Shown here piece by piece: positions 45,325 through 55,987 of a stretch of 64,000 nucleotides of DNA (position 1 is the stretch's first letter; every line of letters starts with the position of its first letter). A program made the position numbers and the translations under genes. Source of the DNA: an uncultured Bacteroidales bacterium (GTDB lineage Bacteria; Bacteroidota; Bacteroidia; Bacteroidales; UBA11471); assembly GCA_947589325.1 (NCBI GenBank), contig CANQAM010000008.1, positions 36,290-100,289 of the forward strand, read 5' to 3'. A model generated the notes under the pieces. It did not search any database. It was not told where the DNA came from and worked only from the letters and a program-made list of their open reading frames with translations.

Positions 45325-45828
45325 TTATCGGTAATCTTTGAGAATGATTTGCAACCGTTGTCGGGCGAAAAATATCCGGCTCTTTACCGTACCTAAGGGC
45401 AAATCCATTTTGTCGGCGATTTCCTGATATTTGAATCCCGCCACGTGCATGGAAAACGGAATTTTGTATTCGTCGGGAAAACTGCTTATCGCTTTGGAAA
45501 TTTCCTTGATGGAGAGCGTTCCTTCCGGCGTGTCGAAACCCGATTCCTGCGGCAGATTCAGATGATACAGGTCTTCGGTCTGGTCTATCATCGTCTGGCT
45601 GCGCACCACCCGTCGATAGTTGTTGATAAAGATGTTTTTCATAATGGTGAATATCCACCCTTTGAAATTGATATTGTCGATGTATTTTTCACTGTTGTCG
45701 AGGGCTTTGAGTGTCGTGTCCTGCAACAAATCCTGTGCCTCTTCACGGTCGCACGTGAGCATGTAGGCGAAATTCAGCAGATTGTCTTGCAGTTGCAGCA
45801 GCCGCTGTTGGAATTGCATTCGTTCCAT
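45325..45828 (-). CDS. ECF-type RNA polymerase sigma factor
   Basis: A 167-residue sigma-70 family protein. Region 2 is MLTCDREEAQDLLQDTTLKAL, with NFKGWIFTIMKNIFINNYRR; region 4 is FKYQEIADKMDLPLGTVKSRIFFARQRLQ with a helix-turn-helix. No anti-sigma gene is next to it, so it may be controlled by expression or by a distant partner. The start could also be the Met at residue 4. Confidence 0.93.
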   Translation of the reverse strand: MERMQFQQRLLQLQDNLLNFAYMLTCDREEAQDLLQDTTLKALDNSEKYIDNINFKGWIFTIMKNIFINNYRRVVRSQTMIDQTEDLYHLNLPQESGFDTPEGTLSIKEISKAISSFPDEYKIPFSMHVAGFKYQEIADKMDLPLGTVKSRIFFARQRLQIILKDYR

Positions 45829-46095
45829 TCTTTTGAAAACATTAAGCGATTAATAAATAAGTTATGGCTACCCGCTGTAACCGGCATCAAAAGTAAATCG
45901 CCGGCGGAAGAATCGAAAATATTTTTCGATAAAAAATCTATACAGGTGTGTTAAATAACATACCTTTACACTCTCTAAGGCACTGCCTGCATTGGAGGGA
46001 AGGCGGAACGTGTCGAAATTTTTTTGAAAAAACGGAAACGAACGACAGCGTGTTTTGAAGAAAAACGTTATCTTCGTAGCGAAACAAATACGACT

Positions 46096-47502
46096 ATGAA
46101 AAAAGTGTGGATAGCTTTTTTGTTTTTGGCTGCGCTTGCCCAGTACTCGGCGCGGGCAGATGAAAAGCCTCTTTTTTACTGCATCGACATTGCTCGGGAA
46201 ATCGATCCGACCTCATGGCGCTGCCTGCGTTTGGGACTTCACGAAGCGGAGCAGTTGCAGGCTGCCGCCGTCATTTTGCATCTGAATACTTACGGCGGTA
46301 CGGTGGTGCATGCCGATTCCATGCGTACGCTCATTCTCAACAGCTCCATACCCGTTTATGCCTTTATCGACAACAACGCCGCTTCGGCCGGCGCGCTGAT
46401 AGCCCTTGCCTGCGACAGCATCTATATGCGCTCCGGCGCCAATATGGGTGCGGCGACGGTGGTCGGGCAGGACGGTGCTGCAATGCCCGACAAATACCAG
46501 TCGTACATGCGGGCGACGATGCGCTCCACGGCCGAGGCGCACGGCCGCGATACGCTCCGCACCGACTCGGACGAGCCGCAGGTGCGGTGGCGGCGCGACC
46601 CGCTCATCGCCGAAGCGATGGTCGATTCGCGAATCGTCGTACCCGGCTTGTGCGATTCGACGAAAGTCTTGACTTTCACGGCGCAGGAAGCCCTGCGGTG
46701 GAACTATTGCGAAGCGCTTGCCGAGAACATCGATGAAATCATTACCCGTCGGCTCGGCGTGCAGGAATATGAAATGCAGACATTCACGCCGTCGTTTTAC
46801 GACAAGCTCGTCGGTTTCCTCCAAAATCCTGCCGTGCAAGCCGTGTTGATTATGCTCATCATCGGCGGCATCTATTTCGAGTTGCAGACACCCGGTGTGG
46901 GGTTGCCGCTTGCCGTGTCTATCATAGCCGGCATACTCTATTTTGCCCCGCTCTATCTCAGCGGTTTGGCTGCCTCGTGGGAGATATTGATATTCCTTGT
47001 CGGCATCGTCCTGCTGGTGCTCGAACTGCTGGTGATACCGGGGTTCGGTGTCGCCGGCATTGTCGGCCTTGTCTTTTTCTTCGGCGGGTTGCTGTTGGCG
47101 CTGTTGGAAAACGTGCATTTCGATTTCTTTTGGGTTGCCGGCGACGGATTCGTGCGCGGTCTGACCGTTATTTTTTCGGGCTTGCTCTTGGCGGTGGTCG
47201 GCATTGTTTTGCTGATGAAACGCATCGGACACAAAGGCCTTTTCTATCGTGTGGCGCTGCATGCCGAACAGAATGTCGAGGAGGGATATGTGGCTGTCGA
47301 TTCCCGTCTTGCCGGCATGGTGGGGCGTGAAGGTGTGGCGGCTACCGTTTTGAGGCCGTCGGGCAAAGTGCGCATCGACGGAGACGATTACGACGCCATT
47401 TCCTGCCGCAACAGCTTTATCGAAGCCGATACGCCTGTCAAGGTCGTTAAGGTCGAAAATATGCAGCTCTATGTCGTACCTTTGAACGAAAAAAACATAT
47501 GA
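46096..47502 (+). CDS. NfeD-family membrane protein with ClpP-like serine protease domain
   Basis: A 468-residue protein with a signal peptide (ending SARAD). Residues about 25-240 are a ClpP/SppA-like fold: [19 protein letters not shown], then [19 protein letters not shown], where the Ser after NNAA is the probable nucleophile, and [10 protein letters not shown] supplies the likely Lys. Next come four to five membrane segments (about 250-390) and a C-terminal NfeD OB domain (residues about 400-468, [19 protein letters not shown]). It probably cleaves membrane-associated proteins or acts in membrane quality control. kdsB overlaps its stop by 4 bp. Confidence 0.85.
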   Translation: MKKVWIAFLFLAALAQYSARADEKPLFYCIDIAREIDPTSWRCLRLGLHEAEQLQAAAVILHLNTYGGTVVHADSMRTLILNSSIPVYAFIDNNAASAGALIALACDSIYMRSGANMGAATVVGQDGAAMPDKYQSYMRATMRSTAEAHGRDTLRTDSDEPQVRWRRDPLIAEAMVDSRIVVPGLCDSTKVLTFTAQEALRWNYCEALAENIDEIITRRLGVQEYEMQTFTPSFYDKLVGFLQNPAVQAVLIMLIIGGIYFELQTPGVGLPLAVSIIAGILYFAPLYLSGLAASWEILIFLVGIVLLVLELLVIPGFGVAGIVGLVFFFGGLLLALLENVHFDFFWVAGDGFVRGLTVIFSGLLLAVVGIVLLMKRIGHKGLFYRVALHAEQNVEEGYVAVDSRLAGMVGREGVAATVLRPSGKVRIDGDDYDAISCRNSFIEADTPVKVVKVENMQLYVVPLNEKNI

Positions 47503-48254
47503 AATTCATTGCCATTATTCCGGCGCGTTACGCCTCGACCCGCTTTCCCGGAAAGCCGTTGGTCGATATGCGGGGCAAACCGATGATACAACGAGTTTAC
47601 GAGCAGGTGTCCGGCGTACTCGACAACGTGTGGGTCGCCACCGACGACAGCCGCATACGCGATGCCGTAACCGCTTTCGGCGGTCGCGCCGTGATGACGG
47701 CAGACACCCACCGCAGCGGCACCGACCGCTGCCGCGAAGCCTACGAGCGGATAGGCGCCGGCGAAGACGTAATCATCAACATTCAGGGCGACGAGCCTTT
47801 CATTCAGCCGCGCCAGATTACCGACCTCATGCACTGTTTCGATGCGCCCGATACGCAGATTGCCACGCTGGTGAAACCGTTTCTTCCCGCCGACGGGCAG
47901 GAGGCGCTGTTCAATCCAAATTCTCCGAAAGTCGTTTTGAACGAGCAGCACGAAGCCCTGATGTTCAGCCGCTCCGTCATACCCTATCTGCGCAATCTCC
48001 CGCCCGAAGAGTGGCTGTCGCATCACACCTATTATAAACATATAGGTATGTATGCCTATCGCGCCGATGTGTTGAATGCGATTACCCGCCTGCCGCAGTC
48101 GTCGCTCGAAACGGCGGAATCGTTGGAGCAGCTGCGCTGGCTGCAAAACGGCTACCGCATAAAAGCGGGCATCACCGTGCAGGAAACGATAGGCATCGAC
48201 ACTCCTGCCGATTTGGAAAAAGCCCTGCGCTTTTTGGATTCGCATCACCTGTAA
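47499..48254 (+). CDS. kdsB: 3-deoxy-manno-octulosonate cytidylyltransferase
   Basis: A 251-residue enzyme that activates Kdo as CMP-Kdo for lipid A core synthesis. [18 protein letters not shown] is the CTP-binding N-terminus; [20 protein letters not shown] (metal-binding Asp) and [14 protein letters not shown] are intact. Its ATG overlaps the NfeD-like gene stop (ATGA). Confidence 0.97.
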   Translation: MKFIAIIPARYASTRFPGKPLVDMRGKPMIQRVYEQVSGVLDNVWVATDDSRIRDAVTAFGGRAVMTADTHRSGTDRCREAYERIGAGEDVIINIQGDEPFIQPRQITDLMHCFDAPDTQIATLVKPFLPADGQEALFNPNSPKVVLNEQHEALMFSRSVIPYLRNLPPEEWLSHHTYYKHIGMYAYRADVLNAITRLPQSSLETAESLEQLRWLQNGYRIKAGITVQETIGIDTPADLEKALRFLDSHHL

Positions 48255-48269
48255 ACCGAACGAAAAAAT

Positions 48270-49547
48270 ATGCTCGACCGTACCTTGCCGCCCCCTTTGC
48301 ACGAAATGGAGCCGCTGACGTTTCCGTCGGTGGCAAAACATGTATTGCCCAACGGCATACCCCTCTATGTCATCGATAGGGGTACGCAGGAAATTTCGCG
48401 GGTCGATGTGCTCTTTTCGGCAGGGAAAGTCGATGACGCCCATCGATTGACGGCGGAGCTTACCTCCGCCATGCTGCGCGAGGGTGCTGCCGGCATGACT
48501 TCTGCCGATATTGCCGAACGGCTCGACTATTACGGTGCGACGCTGCAAACGATGAGCACCCTGCGCAACACCTATTTTACGCTCTATTCGGCAAACCGAT
48601 ATTTTGCCGAGCTGCTGCCTTTGCTGCACCGCATCATCGCTTCGCCGACCTTTCCTGAAAAAGAGTTTCAGACGGTGAAGGAGCGGGGGCTGCAATCGCT
48701 GCGGGTCGAGTTGGAAAAAGTCGATGTGTTGGCAAGCCGGGCTTTCTCGGCGCAGCTGTTCGGCAGCAAACACCCTTACGGCAGCTCCACCGAGCCTGCC
48801 GATTACGAAACGCTTACGATTGAGCGGCTTCGTGCGTTTCATCGTGCGTATTACACGGCGCAGCGCTGCCGCATCGTACTTTCCGGTCGCATCACCGATG
48901 AAATGATAGCGCTGGTCGAAAAACTCTTTTCCGATATGCCGGCGGGCGAGGCGCCCCTTTTTGTCGCGCCGCCATTCCGGAGTGCGGAGGAGCGTTACCG
49001 TTTGGTCGAAAAATCCGGCGTGTTGCAGTCGGGAATCCGCGCGGGGCTGTTCGTCGTCGGGCGCGACCACCCCGACCACCATTGCCTGCGCATTCTCAAT
49101 ACCGTGCTGGGCGGGTATTTCGGCAGCCGCCTCATGTCGAAGATTCGCGAAGAAAAAGGCTATACCTACGGCATACACTCTACGGTCGTAACCTTTCCCG
49201 ATGTCGCTTATCTTACCATACAGACGCAGGCGGCGACGGCATACGTCCGTCCGCTGCTCGACGACCTTTTTGCCGAGCTGCGCCGCCTGCGGGAAGAACC
49301 GGTCGGCGAGGACGAGTTGTTCATGGTGCGCAACTACATGATGGGCGAGATGCTGCGTCTTTTCGATACCCCGATTTCAGTCGCCGAAGTCTTTGTTACC
49401 TTGTTGGCTAACAATCTCGATTTCGATTACTATGCCGCTCGTTTCGATGCCGTTCGTGCCGTTACGGCGGAGCAGCTTTTCGACGTGGCGCGCCGCCGGC
49501 TCGATGAAAAAGCCTTTTATGTTACTGTCGCAGGACAAGATAAATAA
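48270..49547 (+). CDS. M16-family (pitrilysin-like) protein, zinc site absent
   Basis: A 425-residue protein with the two-lobed M16 fold: LPNGIPLYVIDRGTQEISRVDVLFSAG at the start and ILNTVLGGYFGSRLMSKIREEKGYTYGI in the second lobe. In place of the HxxEH zinc motif there is SAMLREGAAGM (near residue 70), so it is probably not a peptidase. Non-catalytic M16 subunits usually pair with a catalytic one, but none is in the window. No signal peptide. It starts 15 bp after kdsB. Confidence 0.8.
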   Translation: MLDRTLPPPLHEMEPLTFPSVAKHVLPNGIPLYVIDRGTQEISRVDVLFSAGKVDDAHRLTAELTSAMLREGAAGMTSADIAERLDYYGATLQTMSTLRNTYFTLYSANRYFAELLPLLHRIIASPTFPEKEFQTVKERGLQSLRVELEKVDVLASRAFSAQLFGSKHPYGSSTEPADYETLTIERLRAFHRAYYTAQRCRIVLSGRITDEMIALVEKLFSDMPAGEAPLFVAPPFRSAEERYRLVEKSGVLQSGIRAGLFVVGRDHPDHHCLRILNTVLGGYFGSRLMSKIREEKGYTYGIHSTVVTFPDVAYLTIQTQAATAYVRPLLDDLFAELRRLREEPVGEDELFMVRNYMMGEMLRLFDTPISVAEVFVTLLANNLDFDYYAARFDAVRAVTAEQLFDVARRRLDEKAFYVTVAGQDK

Positions 49548-49572
49548 TGTTGAACCCCTAAAATAAATCATT

Positions 49573-50046
49573 ATGAAAAAGAGTTTGACCATTGCTCTCG
49601 TAGCTCACGACAATCGCAAATCCGATTTGGTAGAATGGGCGGTATTCAATGCCGAAGAATTGTCGCAGCACCATTTGGTATGCACCGGTACCACCGGTAC
49701 GCTGGTGAAAGAGGCTTTTGAGAAAAAAGGCGTTACGGCTGATGTTCGCTGCATGAACTCCGGACCGCTGGGCGGCGATGCCGAAATTGCCGCTTTGGTC
49801 GTGCAGCACAAAATCAATCTGGCGATATTCCTTATCGACGACCTCAATCCGCAGCCGCACGAAGCCGACATACAGATGTTGCTTCGTCAGTGTCGCGTGC
49901 ACAATGTGCCTATCGCCTGCAACCGGTACAGCGCCGACCTGATGATTACCAGCACCTTGTGGGACAAAGACGATTATGTGCCCTTGAAACCCAAGTATGT
50001 GCCCTTCGACCGTGCCGCGTTTGAAAAAATGATTCGTCCCGAATAA
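49573..50046 (+). CDS. mgsA: Methylglyoxal synthase
   Basis: A 157-residue enzyme that converts dihydroxyacetone phosphate to methylglyoxal and phosphate. ALVAHDNRKSDL, TGTTGTLV, SGPLGGDAEIA (catalytic Asp) and DLNPQPHEADIQMLLR (catalytic His) are present. It relieves phosphate stress when sugar phosphates build up. An intrinsic terminator follows. Confidence 0.95.
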   Translation: MKKSLTIALVAHDNRKSDLVEWAVFNAEELSQHHLVCTGTTGTLVKEAFEKKGVTADVRCMNSGPLGGDAEIAALVVQHKINLAIFLIDDLNPQPHEADIQMLLRQCRVHNVPIACNRYSADLMITSTLWDKDDYVPLKPKYVPFDRAAFEKMIRPE

Positions 50047-50065
50047 CGGTCGGCTCCGCTTGTAG

Positions 50066-50101
50066 AAATCCTTTTGCCCCAATCGGTGAAAGGATTTTTT
50101 T
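50066..50101 (+). terminator. Intrinsic terminator after mgsA
   Basis: AAATCCTTT / AAAGGATTT stem (50066-50074 with 50089-50097) followed by a T run to 50101. Confidence 0.8.
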
Positions 50102-50190
50102 ATAAATCCCCTTCACAGGAAAAATTTAAGAATAGGAATTAAACAAAAAAGTGTTTCGGCGGGTTATATCATCGAACTAAAAAACGCACA

Positions 50191-51609
50191 ATGAAAACAA
50201 TCCGTTTCTTGCTGGTCGTTTCTCTTTTATCGGCATTTCCGCTGCTTCCGCTCGGTGCGCAGACGGCAGACGAAAAGCCGCTTTCCGCCACACTGCCGCA
50301 GGCGTGGCGGGTCGATACGGCATTTGTGCAGCAGCTCCCGATTACGGGGCGGTGGTGGCTGAGCCTCGACGATTCGCTGCTCGACTCCCTTATCACGGTG
50401 GCATTCGCCAACAGTCCCGACCTCAAAACCGTTTTTTCGCGCATTGCTTCGACTCATGCTGCATGGCGTATGCAACAGAGCGGTTATTATCCTACGCTCG
50501 ACGCTTCGTTCGGCTGGACGAAAACGCAGAACAGCGGTCGGGTGGGGGCTGCCGAAAATACGACACGCGAAAACTATTTTTCGGGGGCGCTGACTACCTC
50601 ATGGGAAATCGACCTTTTCGGTTCCGTCTATAATCGGGCGCGGTCGGACAAAGCCCTTTATCGCGCTGCCGTCGAAGATTATAACGGTGCGCTCGTATCG
50701 CTGGCGGCGCAGATAGCGTCGGCGTATGCGCAGCTGCGCACGTTGCAACAGGAGCTGCTCGTTGCCCGACAGAATATCGAATCGCAGAAATCTATTCTCG
50801 ACATGACCGAAGTGCGTTACAATACCGGTCTTGCCTCGCAGCTCGATGTGGCGCAAGCCAAGTCGGTCTATTTCAGTACACAAGCCTCCATACCCGTTTT
50901 GGAGGCGAATATCGTGGTGCAAATCAATACGCTGGCGCTGCTTGTCGGTGCCTATCCGCATGAACTTTCGCCGGTGTTGCAGCCGGTGCGCGCCATACCC
51001 GACTATCGGACTATCGTGCCGGTGGGCGTACCTGCCAACCTGTTGCGGCAGCGTCCCGACATACGGTCGGCGGAACAGTCGGTGGCATCGGCAGCGGCAT
51101 TGCTCGGAGCGGCGCGCTCCGACTATTTTCCCCATTTGATACTCACCGGCTCCATCGGTTTTGCGTCGGAAAAAGCCTCCGATTTCTTCGACCGGCGCAG
51201 CCTCACCTACGAGATAGCCCCGAAACTCACGTGGACGCTCTTTCAGGGACGTTACTATACGCAGGCGACCAAGCAGGCGAAAGCGGCGTGGGAGTCGAGC
51301 GTGCAGCAGTACAATCTGGCGGTGCTTACCGCCGTCGAGGAGGTCGATAATGCCATGACCACCTACAAAGGTACGGTGCGGCAGCTCCAAATACTGCACG
51401 AGTTGGTGGAGCAGGGGCGCCTCACGCTCGACCTGTCGCTCGACCTTTACAAGCGCGGGCTTTCTACTTTCCAAAATGTGCTCGATGCGCAGCGTTCGCT
51501 GCTCGAATATCAAAATCAACTGGTTACCTCGCAAGGCGCCGCCCTTTCCGCCGTGATAGAGCTGTATCGGGCGTTGGGCGGCGGTTGGGACAATACGGCT
51601 TCGGAATAA
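50191..51609 (+). CDS. TolC/OprM-type outer-membrane efflux protein
   Basis: A 472-residue channel subunit of an RND efflux pump. The signal peptide ends PLGAQ and, unlike OprM/NodT relatives, has no lipobox Cys. Two TolC repeats are visible, each with long amphipathic helices (WRVDTAFVQ, WEIDLFGSVYNRARSDKA-like first repeat; LRQRPDIRSAEQSVASA second repeat). It is the first gene of the operon, 17 bp before the adaptor. Confidence 0.93.
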   Translation: MKTIRFLLVVSLLSAFPLLPLGAQTADEKPLSATLPQAWRVDTAFVQQLPITGRWWLSLDDSLLDSLITVAFANSPDLKTVFSRIASTHAAWRMQQSGYYPTLDASFGWTKTQNSGRVGAAENTTRENYFSGALTTSWEIDLFGSVYNRARSDKALYRAAVEDYNGALVSLAAQIASAYAQLRTLQQELLVARQNIESQKSILDMTEVRYNTGLASQLDVAQAKSVYFSTQASIPVLEANIVVQINTLALLVGAYPHELSPVLQPVRAIPDYRTIVPVGVPANLLRQRPDIRSAEQSVASAAALLGAARSDYFPHLILTGSIGFASEKASDFFDRRSLTYEIAPKLTWTLFQGRYYTQATKQAKAAWESSVQQYNLAVLTAVEEVDNAMTTYKGTVRQLQILHELVEQGRLTLDLSLDLYKRGLSTFQNVLDAQRSLLEYQNQLVTSQGAALSAVIELYRALGGGWDNTASE

Positions 51610-51626
51610 TTTAATCAATACGCGAT

Positions 51627-52754
51627 ATGGCATTTCGTAAAATTTTGTGGATATTTTTGGTCGCGGCGTCGGGCATCGGCGTCGGGGCGTGTCGGAAACA
51701 GCAGGCGGCAGCGCCCGAAGAAAAAATGCGGGTGAGCGTCGCCTATCCGCAGGAGCGGGCGGTAACCCTGTATAAGGAATATCCGGGCTACATCTCTTCG
51801 TGGAATACTGTCGATATTGTGGCGCGGGTGTCGGGATATTTGCAGCAAAGTTTTTTCAATTCGGGTGCGTTGGTGAAAAAAGGGCAGCTGCTCTTCATTA
51901 TCGAGCCGACCCTCTACGAAGATGCCGTCGAGCAAGCCGAAGCCGGTGTGCGTAACGCACAGGCTACGCTCGACTATGCGCGGAACAATTACACCCGCAT
52001 GAAGCAGGCGCGCAGCAGCAATGCCGTGAGCGAAATCGACCTCATACAGTCGCGCTCGAACATGCAGGCTGCCGAAGCCTCCGTTGCCCAAGCCAAAGCG
52101 CAGCTGAATACGGCGAAAACCAATCTCGGCTATTGCTATATCCGTTCGCCTTACACGGGACATATCGGTCTGAGTGCCTATGCCGTAGGAGCGTATGTGC
52201 CGGCGTCGGCGTCATCGACGAAACTGGCGACCGTCTATCAGGACTCGGCGGTTTATGCCTACTTTACGATAGAAGACGCCCAATATCTCAAAATCGTGGA
52301 AAACCTGCGCCACAAGCCTGCGCACGACGAAGACCGTTTGGTCGAAGTTTTTGCCAAGGAAATTTCGGAACCTTACATCGGGCGGGTCGATTATCTCTCG
52401 CCCAACATCGACCTTTCGACCGGTACGCTTACCTTGCGGGCGGCGATAGACAATCCGCGCGGCGAACTCAAAAACGGACTCTACGTCGTCGTGCGCATAA
52501 AATCGGGATACGACGAGCGGGCGACCCTCGTGTCGAACGCCGCTATCGGCACCGACCAGCTCGGAAAATACCTCTACGTCGTCGGCGACGACGGCAAAGT
52601 GTCGTACCGTCACATCGAAACGGGCGATGTCGTCGATGACACCCTGTGTACGGTAACGGGCGGAATCTCCCCGACAGAACGTTACGTTACCCGTGCGCTG
52701 TTGAAAGTGCGCGACGGAATGACTGTCGAACCCGTATTGCAAAATCGAAATTAG
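51627..52754 (+). CDS. RND efflux periplasmic adaptor lipoprotein
   Basis: A 375-residue membrane-fusion protein. The signal ends in GIGVGAC, so it is lipid-anchored. It has a biotinyl-lipoyl-like hairpin (YISSWNTVDIVARVSGYLQQ, then SPYTGHIG), a coiled-coil hairpin (about 95-150) and a beta-barrel domain. It links the inner-membrane pump to the TolC protein. The pump gene begins 6 bp later. Confidence 0.95.
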   Translation: MAFRKILWIFLVAASGIGVGACRKQQAAAPEEKMRVSVAYPQERAVTLYKEYPGYISSWNTVDIVARVSGYLQQSFFNSGALVKKGQLLFIIEPTLYEDAVEQAEAGVRNAQATLDYARNNYTRMKQARSSNAVSEIDLIQSRSNMQAAEASVAQAKAQLNTAKTNLGYCYIRSPYTGHIGLSAYAVGAYVPASASSTKLATVYQDSAVYAYFTIEDAQYLKIVENLRHKPAHDEDRLVEVFAKEISEPYIGRVDYLSPNIDLSTGTLTLRAAIDNPRGELKNGLYVVVRIKSGYDERATLVSNAAIGTDQLGKYLYVVGDDGKVSYRHIETGDVVDDTLCTVTGGISPTERYVTRALLKVRDGMTVEPVLQNRN

Positions 52755-52760
52755 TGCGCC

Positions 52761-55700
52761 ATGTTGTCGAAGTTTTTTATCAATCGTCCCATTTTCGCCA
52801 CCGTGTTGGCGCTGCTTATGGTGTTGGCGGGCATCGTATCGCTCGACGTACTGCCGGTGGCGCAGTTTCCCGACATTACGCCGCCCACCGTGCAGGTGTC
52901 GGCGGTCTACCCGGGTGCGAGTGCCGAGACGGTGGCGCGCACGGTCGGCTCGGTCATCGAGGAGCAGGTGAACGGTGTCGATGGCATGATATACATGAGT
53001 TCCACCTCCTCGTCGTCGGGTGCCTACACCCTGACCGTAACTTTCGAGGTGGGCACCGACATCGACATGGCTACCGTCTTGGTGCAGAATCGTGTGAATG
53101 TGGCGCAGGGAAATCTGCCCGAAGCCGTCATCGAGCAGGGCATAACCACCCGCAAGCAATCGACCGACATCGTGCTGTTGCTGGCGCTGGAATCGGATAC
53201 GTCGCTTTACGACGGTCTTTATCTCTCCAATTACGCCCAACTTCGTTTTACCGATGCGCTTACACGGCTGCCCGGAGTGGGTGGGGTAACGGTTTTCGGC
53301 ACGGGCAGTTACAGCATGCGCGTGTGGCTCGACCCCGAGCTGATGCGCATTCGGGGCATCACGCCCGCCGACGTCAGTGCGGCGATACAGGCGCAGAACA
53401 TCGAAGTGTCGGCTGGAACGGTGGGCAGCGAGCCGCTTTCGCAAAAGGTCGATTTCCAATACACCCTTACGGCGCAGGGGCGGCTTGCCTCGCCCGACGA
53501 GTTCGGCAATTTGGTGATAAAGAGTTTTCCCGACGGCAGCTACTTGCGGTTGCGCGATATTGCCCGTATCGATTTGGGCAGTGAAGATTATAACGTTTCC
53601 TCCATGCAGAACGGACGACCGGCGGCATCGATTGCCATTTATCAGTTGCCCGGTTCCAATGCGTTGGACGTGTCGAAGCAGGTGCGCGAGGCAATGGCGC
53701 GTTTGGCTGCCGATCTGCCGCAGGGCGTGCATTACAGCGTCGTGCTCGATACCACCGAATTTGTGTCGGCTTCTATCGAGGAGGTTTTGATTACTTTCTT
53801 GGAAACCACGCTTTTGGTGGTGCTGGTGATACTTCTTTTTTTACAGAATTTCCGCGCCGTAGTGATACCGGCTCTTACCATTCCCGTTTCGCTGATTTGC
53901 ACGTTTGCCGTCATGCACCTGTTCGGTTTTTCTATCAATACTTTGACGCTGTTCGGGCTGGTGTTGGCGATAGCCATTGTCGTCGATGACGCTATCGTCG
54001 TGGTCGAGAATGCGTCGCGTCTGCTCGATACGGGAAAATATACGCCGAAAGAAGCCGTGTCGCAGGCGATGGACGAAATCACCGGCGCGCTCATCGGCGT
54101 GGTGTTGGTGCTGTTGGCGGTCTTCATTCCGACGGCGTTCATCGGCGGTATTACCGGCGAGCTTTACAAGCAGTTCGCTTTGACGATTGCCACCGCTACG
54201 TTTTTCAGCGGATTCAACTCCCTCACGTTCACGCCCGCCCTCTGCGCGCTCTTTTTGCGACGGAAGGGGGAGCCGCGCTTTTTCCTTTACCGCTGGTTCA
54301 ACAAAGGGTATGAAAAGTTGCAGGCGGGCTACGGTGCCGTGATAACACGCCTGCTGCGCCGTCCCGCGTGGACGATGCTGCTTTTTATAGTGCTTGCCGT
54401 CGCCTCCGTCATGTTGTTCCTGCGCCGACCCACCTCGTTCCTTCCCGCCGAAGATCAGGGTTATTTCATCGTTTCGGTGCAGCTGCCGCCCGCCGCTTCG
54501 CTGCAACGCACGGAAGCGGTTACTGCGGCGATAGGCAGGATTCTGAATACCTATCCCGAAGTCGAATCGTATACGACTATCAACGGATTTTCGATTATGG
54601 AGAGTGGAAACGCCTCCAACGGAGCGACGCTTTTCGTCGTGCTCGAAAATTGGAAAAAGCGGAAAGCGAAAGGCGAAAGCGTTTTTGCACTGCTCGACCG
54701 TTTCAATCGGGACGCGCAGCAGATAGAGGAGGCGGTGGTGTATGCCATAAATCCGCCGGCTATTTCGGGATTGGGCGTCAGCGGCGGGCTGCTGTTCGAG
54801 TTGCAGGACGACCGCAATTTGGGCACCACCGAGCTTGCCAATGCCGTCGATGCTTTGGTGGAGGGTATCGCCTCCGAGCCGGCACTGGCGTCGGCGAACA
54901 CATCGTTTCAAGGTAACTCTCCGCAGTACTTTTTGAATATCGACCGAGACAAAGCCAAGATGCAGGGATTGAAAATCAACGATATATTTTCCACGCTCTC
55001 GCTCTATTTGGGTTCTGCCTATGTCAATGACTTCGTCGATTTCGGTCGCATCTTTCAGGTAAAGATAGGCGCGAAAGCCGACAGCCGCGCGCAGGTGCGC
55101 GACATTTTGCGGTTGAGCGTCCGCAATGCGTCGGGCAGCATGGTGCCCTTCTCGGCATTTACGACCATCGAGGAGCAAATGGGATTGGCATCGGTTTTGC
55201 GCTACAATATGTATCCGGCGACAGCCGTTACGGCGACGACCGCCGAAGGGTACAGCTCGCAGCAGGGCATCGAGGCGATGGAGCGGCTTGCAGAGCGTCT
55301 TTTGGGCAACAATTTTTCATACGAATGGACGGGCGAAACCTATCAGGAAACGCAGGCAGGCACGTCGGTCGGTTTGATTTTCTTTTTGGCGATACTGGTC
55401 GTGGTGTTGGTGCTGGCGGCACAGTACGAGAGTTGGACAAGTCCCGTTGCCGTCATACTCGGACTTCCATTCGCCCTGCTGGGCGCCGCTTTGGGCTGCA
55501 TGCTGATGGGGCTTTCCGTGAGTGTGTACAGCCAGATAGGCATCGTGCTGTTGATAGCCCTGTCCGCCAAAAACGCCATACTCATCGTGGAGTTTGCCCG
55601 CGACTATCGGGTGCAGGGCAGGAGCATCACCGAAGCCTCTATCGAGGGCGGACGGGTGCGTCTGCGGCCGATACTCATGACTTCGCTGGCATTCATTCTC

Positions 55701-55892
55701 GGTGTTATGCCGCTTGTCTTTGCCACCGGTGCGGGGGCTTCGAGCCGTGTGGCGCTGGGCACCGCCGTCGTTTTCGGCATGACGGTCAATACCCTTTTGG
55801 GTACGCTGTTCATTCCCAACTTCTACCACTTGATGCAGTCGATACAGGAGTGTTTCGGCAAGCGGCGGCAGTCGCACGGACAGCCCGTATGA
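52761..55892 (+). CDS. RND multidrug efflux permease (HAE1/AcrB type)
   Basis: A 1043-residue inner-membrane pump with twelve membrane segments and two large periplasmic loops. [20 protein letters not shown] is the first segment. The proton-relay residues are intact: Asp-Asp in [13 protein letters not shown] (near 408) and Lys in [14 protein letters not shown] (near 940). It exports lipophilic drugs, detergents or bile salts by analogy with the family. With the TolC protein and adaptor it forms a complete tripartite system; no adjacent regulator is seen. Confidence 0.97.
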   Translation: MLSKFFINRPIFATVLALLMVLAGIVSLDVLPVAQFPDITPPTVQVSAVYPGASAETVARTVGSVIEEQVNGVDGMIYMSSTSSSSGAYTLTVTFEVGTDIDMATVLVQNRVNVAQGNLPEAVIEQGITTRKQSTDIVLLLALESDTSLYDGLYLSNYAQLRFTDALTRLPGVGGVTVFGTGSYSMRVWLDPELMRIRGITPADVSAAIQAQNIEVSAGTVGSEPLSQKVDFQYTLTAQGRLASPDEFGNLVIKSFPDGSYLRLRDIARIDLGSEDYNVSSMQNGRPAASIAIYQLPGSNALDVSKQVREAMARLAADLPQGVHYSVVLDTTEFVSASIEEVLITFLETTLLVVLVILLFLQNFRAVVIPALTIPVSLICTFAVMHLFGFSINTLTLFGLVLAIAIVVDDAIVVVENASRLLDTGKYTPKEAVSQAMDEITGALIGVVLVLLAVFIPTAFIGGITGELYKQFALTIATATFFSGFNSLTFTPALCALFLRRKGEPRFFLYRWFNKGYEKLQAGYGAVITRLLRRPAWTMLLFIVLAVASVMLFLRRPTSFLPAEDQGYFIVSVQLPPAASLQRTEAVTAAIGRILNTYPEVESYTTINGFSIMESGNASNGATLFVVLENWKKRKAKGESVFALLDRFNRDAQQIEEAVVYAINPPAISGLGVSGGLLFELQDDRNLGTTELANAVDALVEGIASEPALASANTSFQGNSPQYFLNIDRDKAKMQGLKINDIFSTLSLYLGSAYVNDFVDFGRIFQVKIGAKADSRAQVRDILRLSVRNASGSMVPFSAFTTIEEQMGLASVLRYNMYPATAVTATTAEGYSSQQGIEAMERLAERLLGNNFSYEWTGETYQETQAGTSVGLIFFLAILVVVLVLAAQYESWTSPVAVILGLPFALLGAALGCMLMGLSVSVYSQIGIVLLIALSAKNAILIVEFARDYRVQGRSITEASIEGGRVRLRPILMTSLAFILGVMPLVFATGAGASSRVALGTAVVFGMTVNTLLGTLFIPNFYHLMQSIQECFGKRRQSHGQPV

Positions 55893-55987
55893 ACACCCGA
55901 CGGAGATTGCGGCAAAAATAAATCGGGCGCAGATGTGCGTTTATTGCATTTATTTTCGTAAACTTGTATGCGAAAATATTTTCTTGC

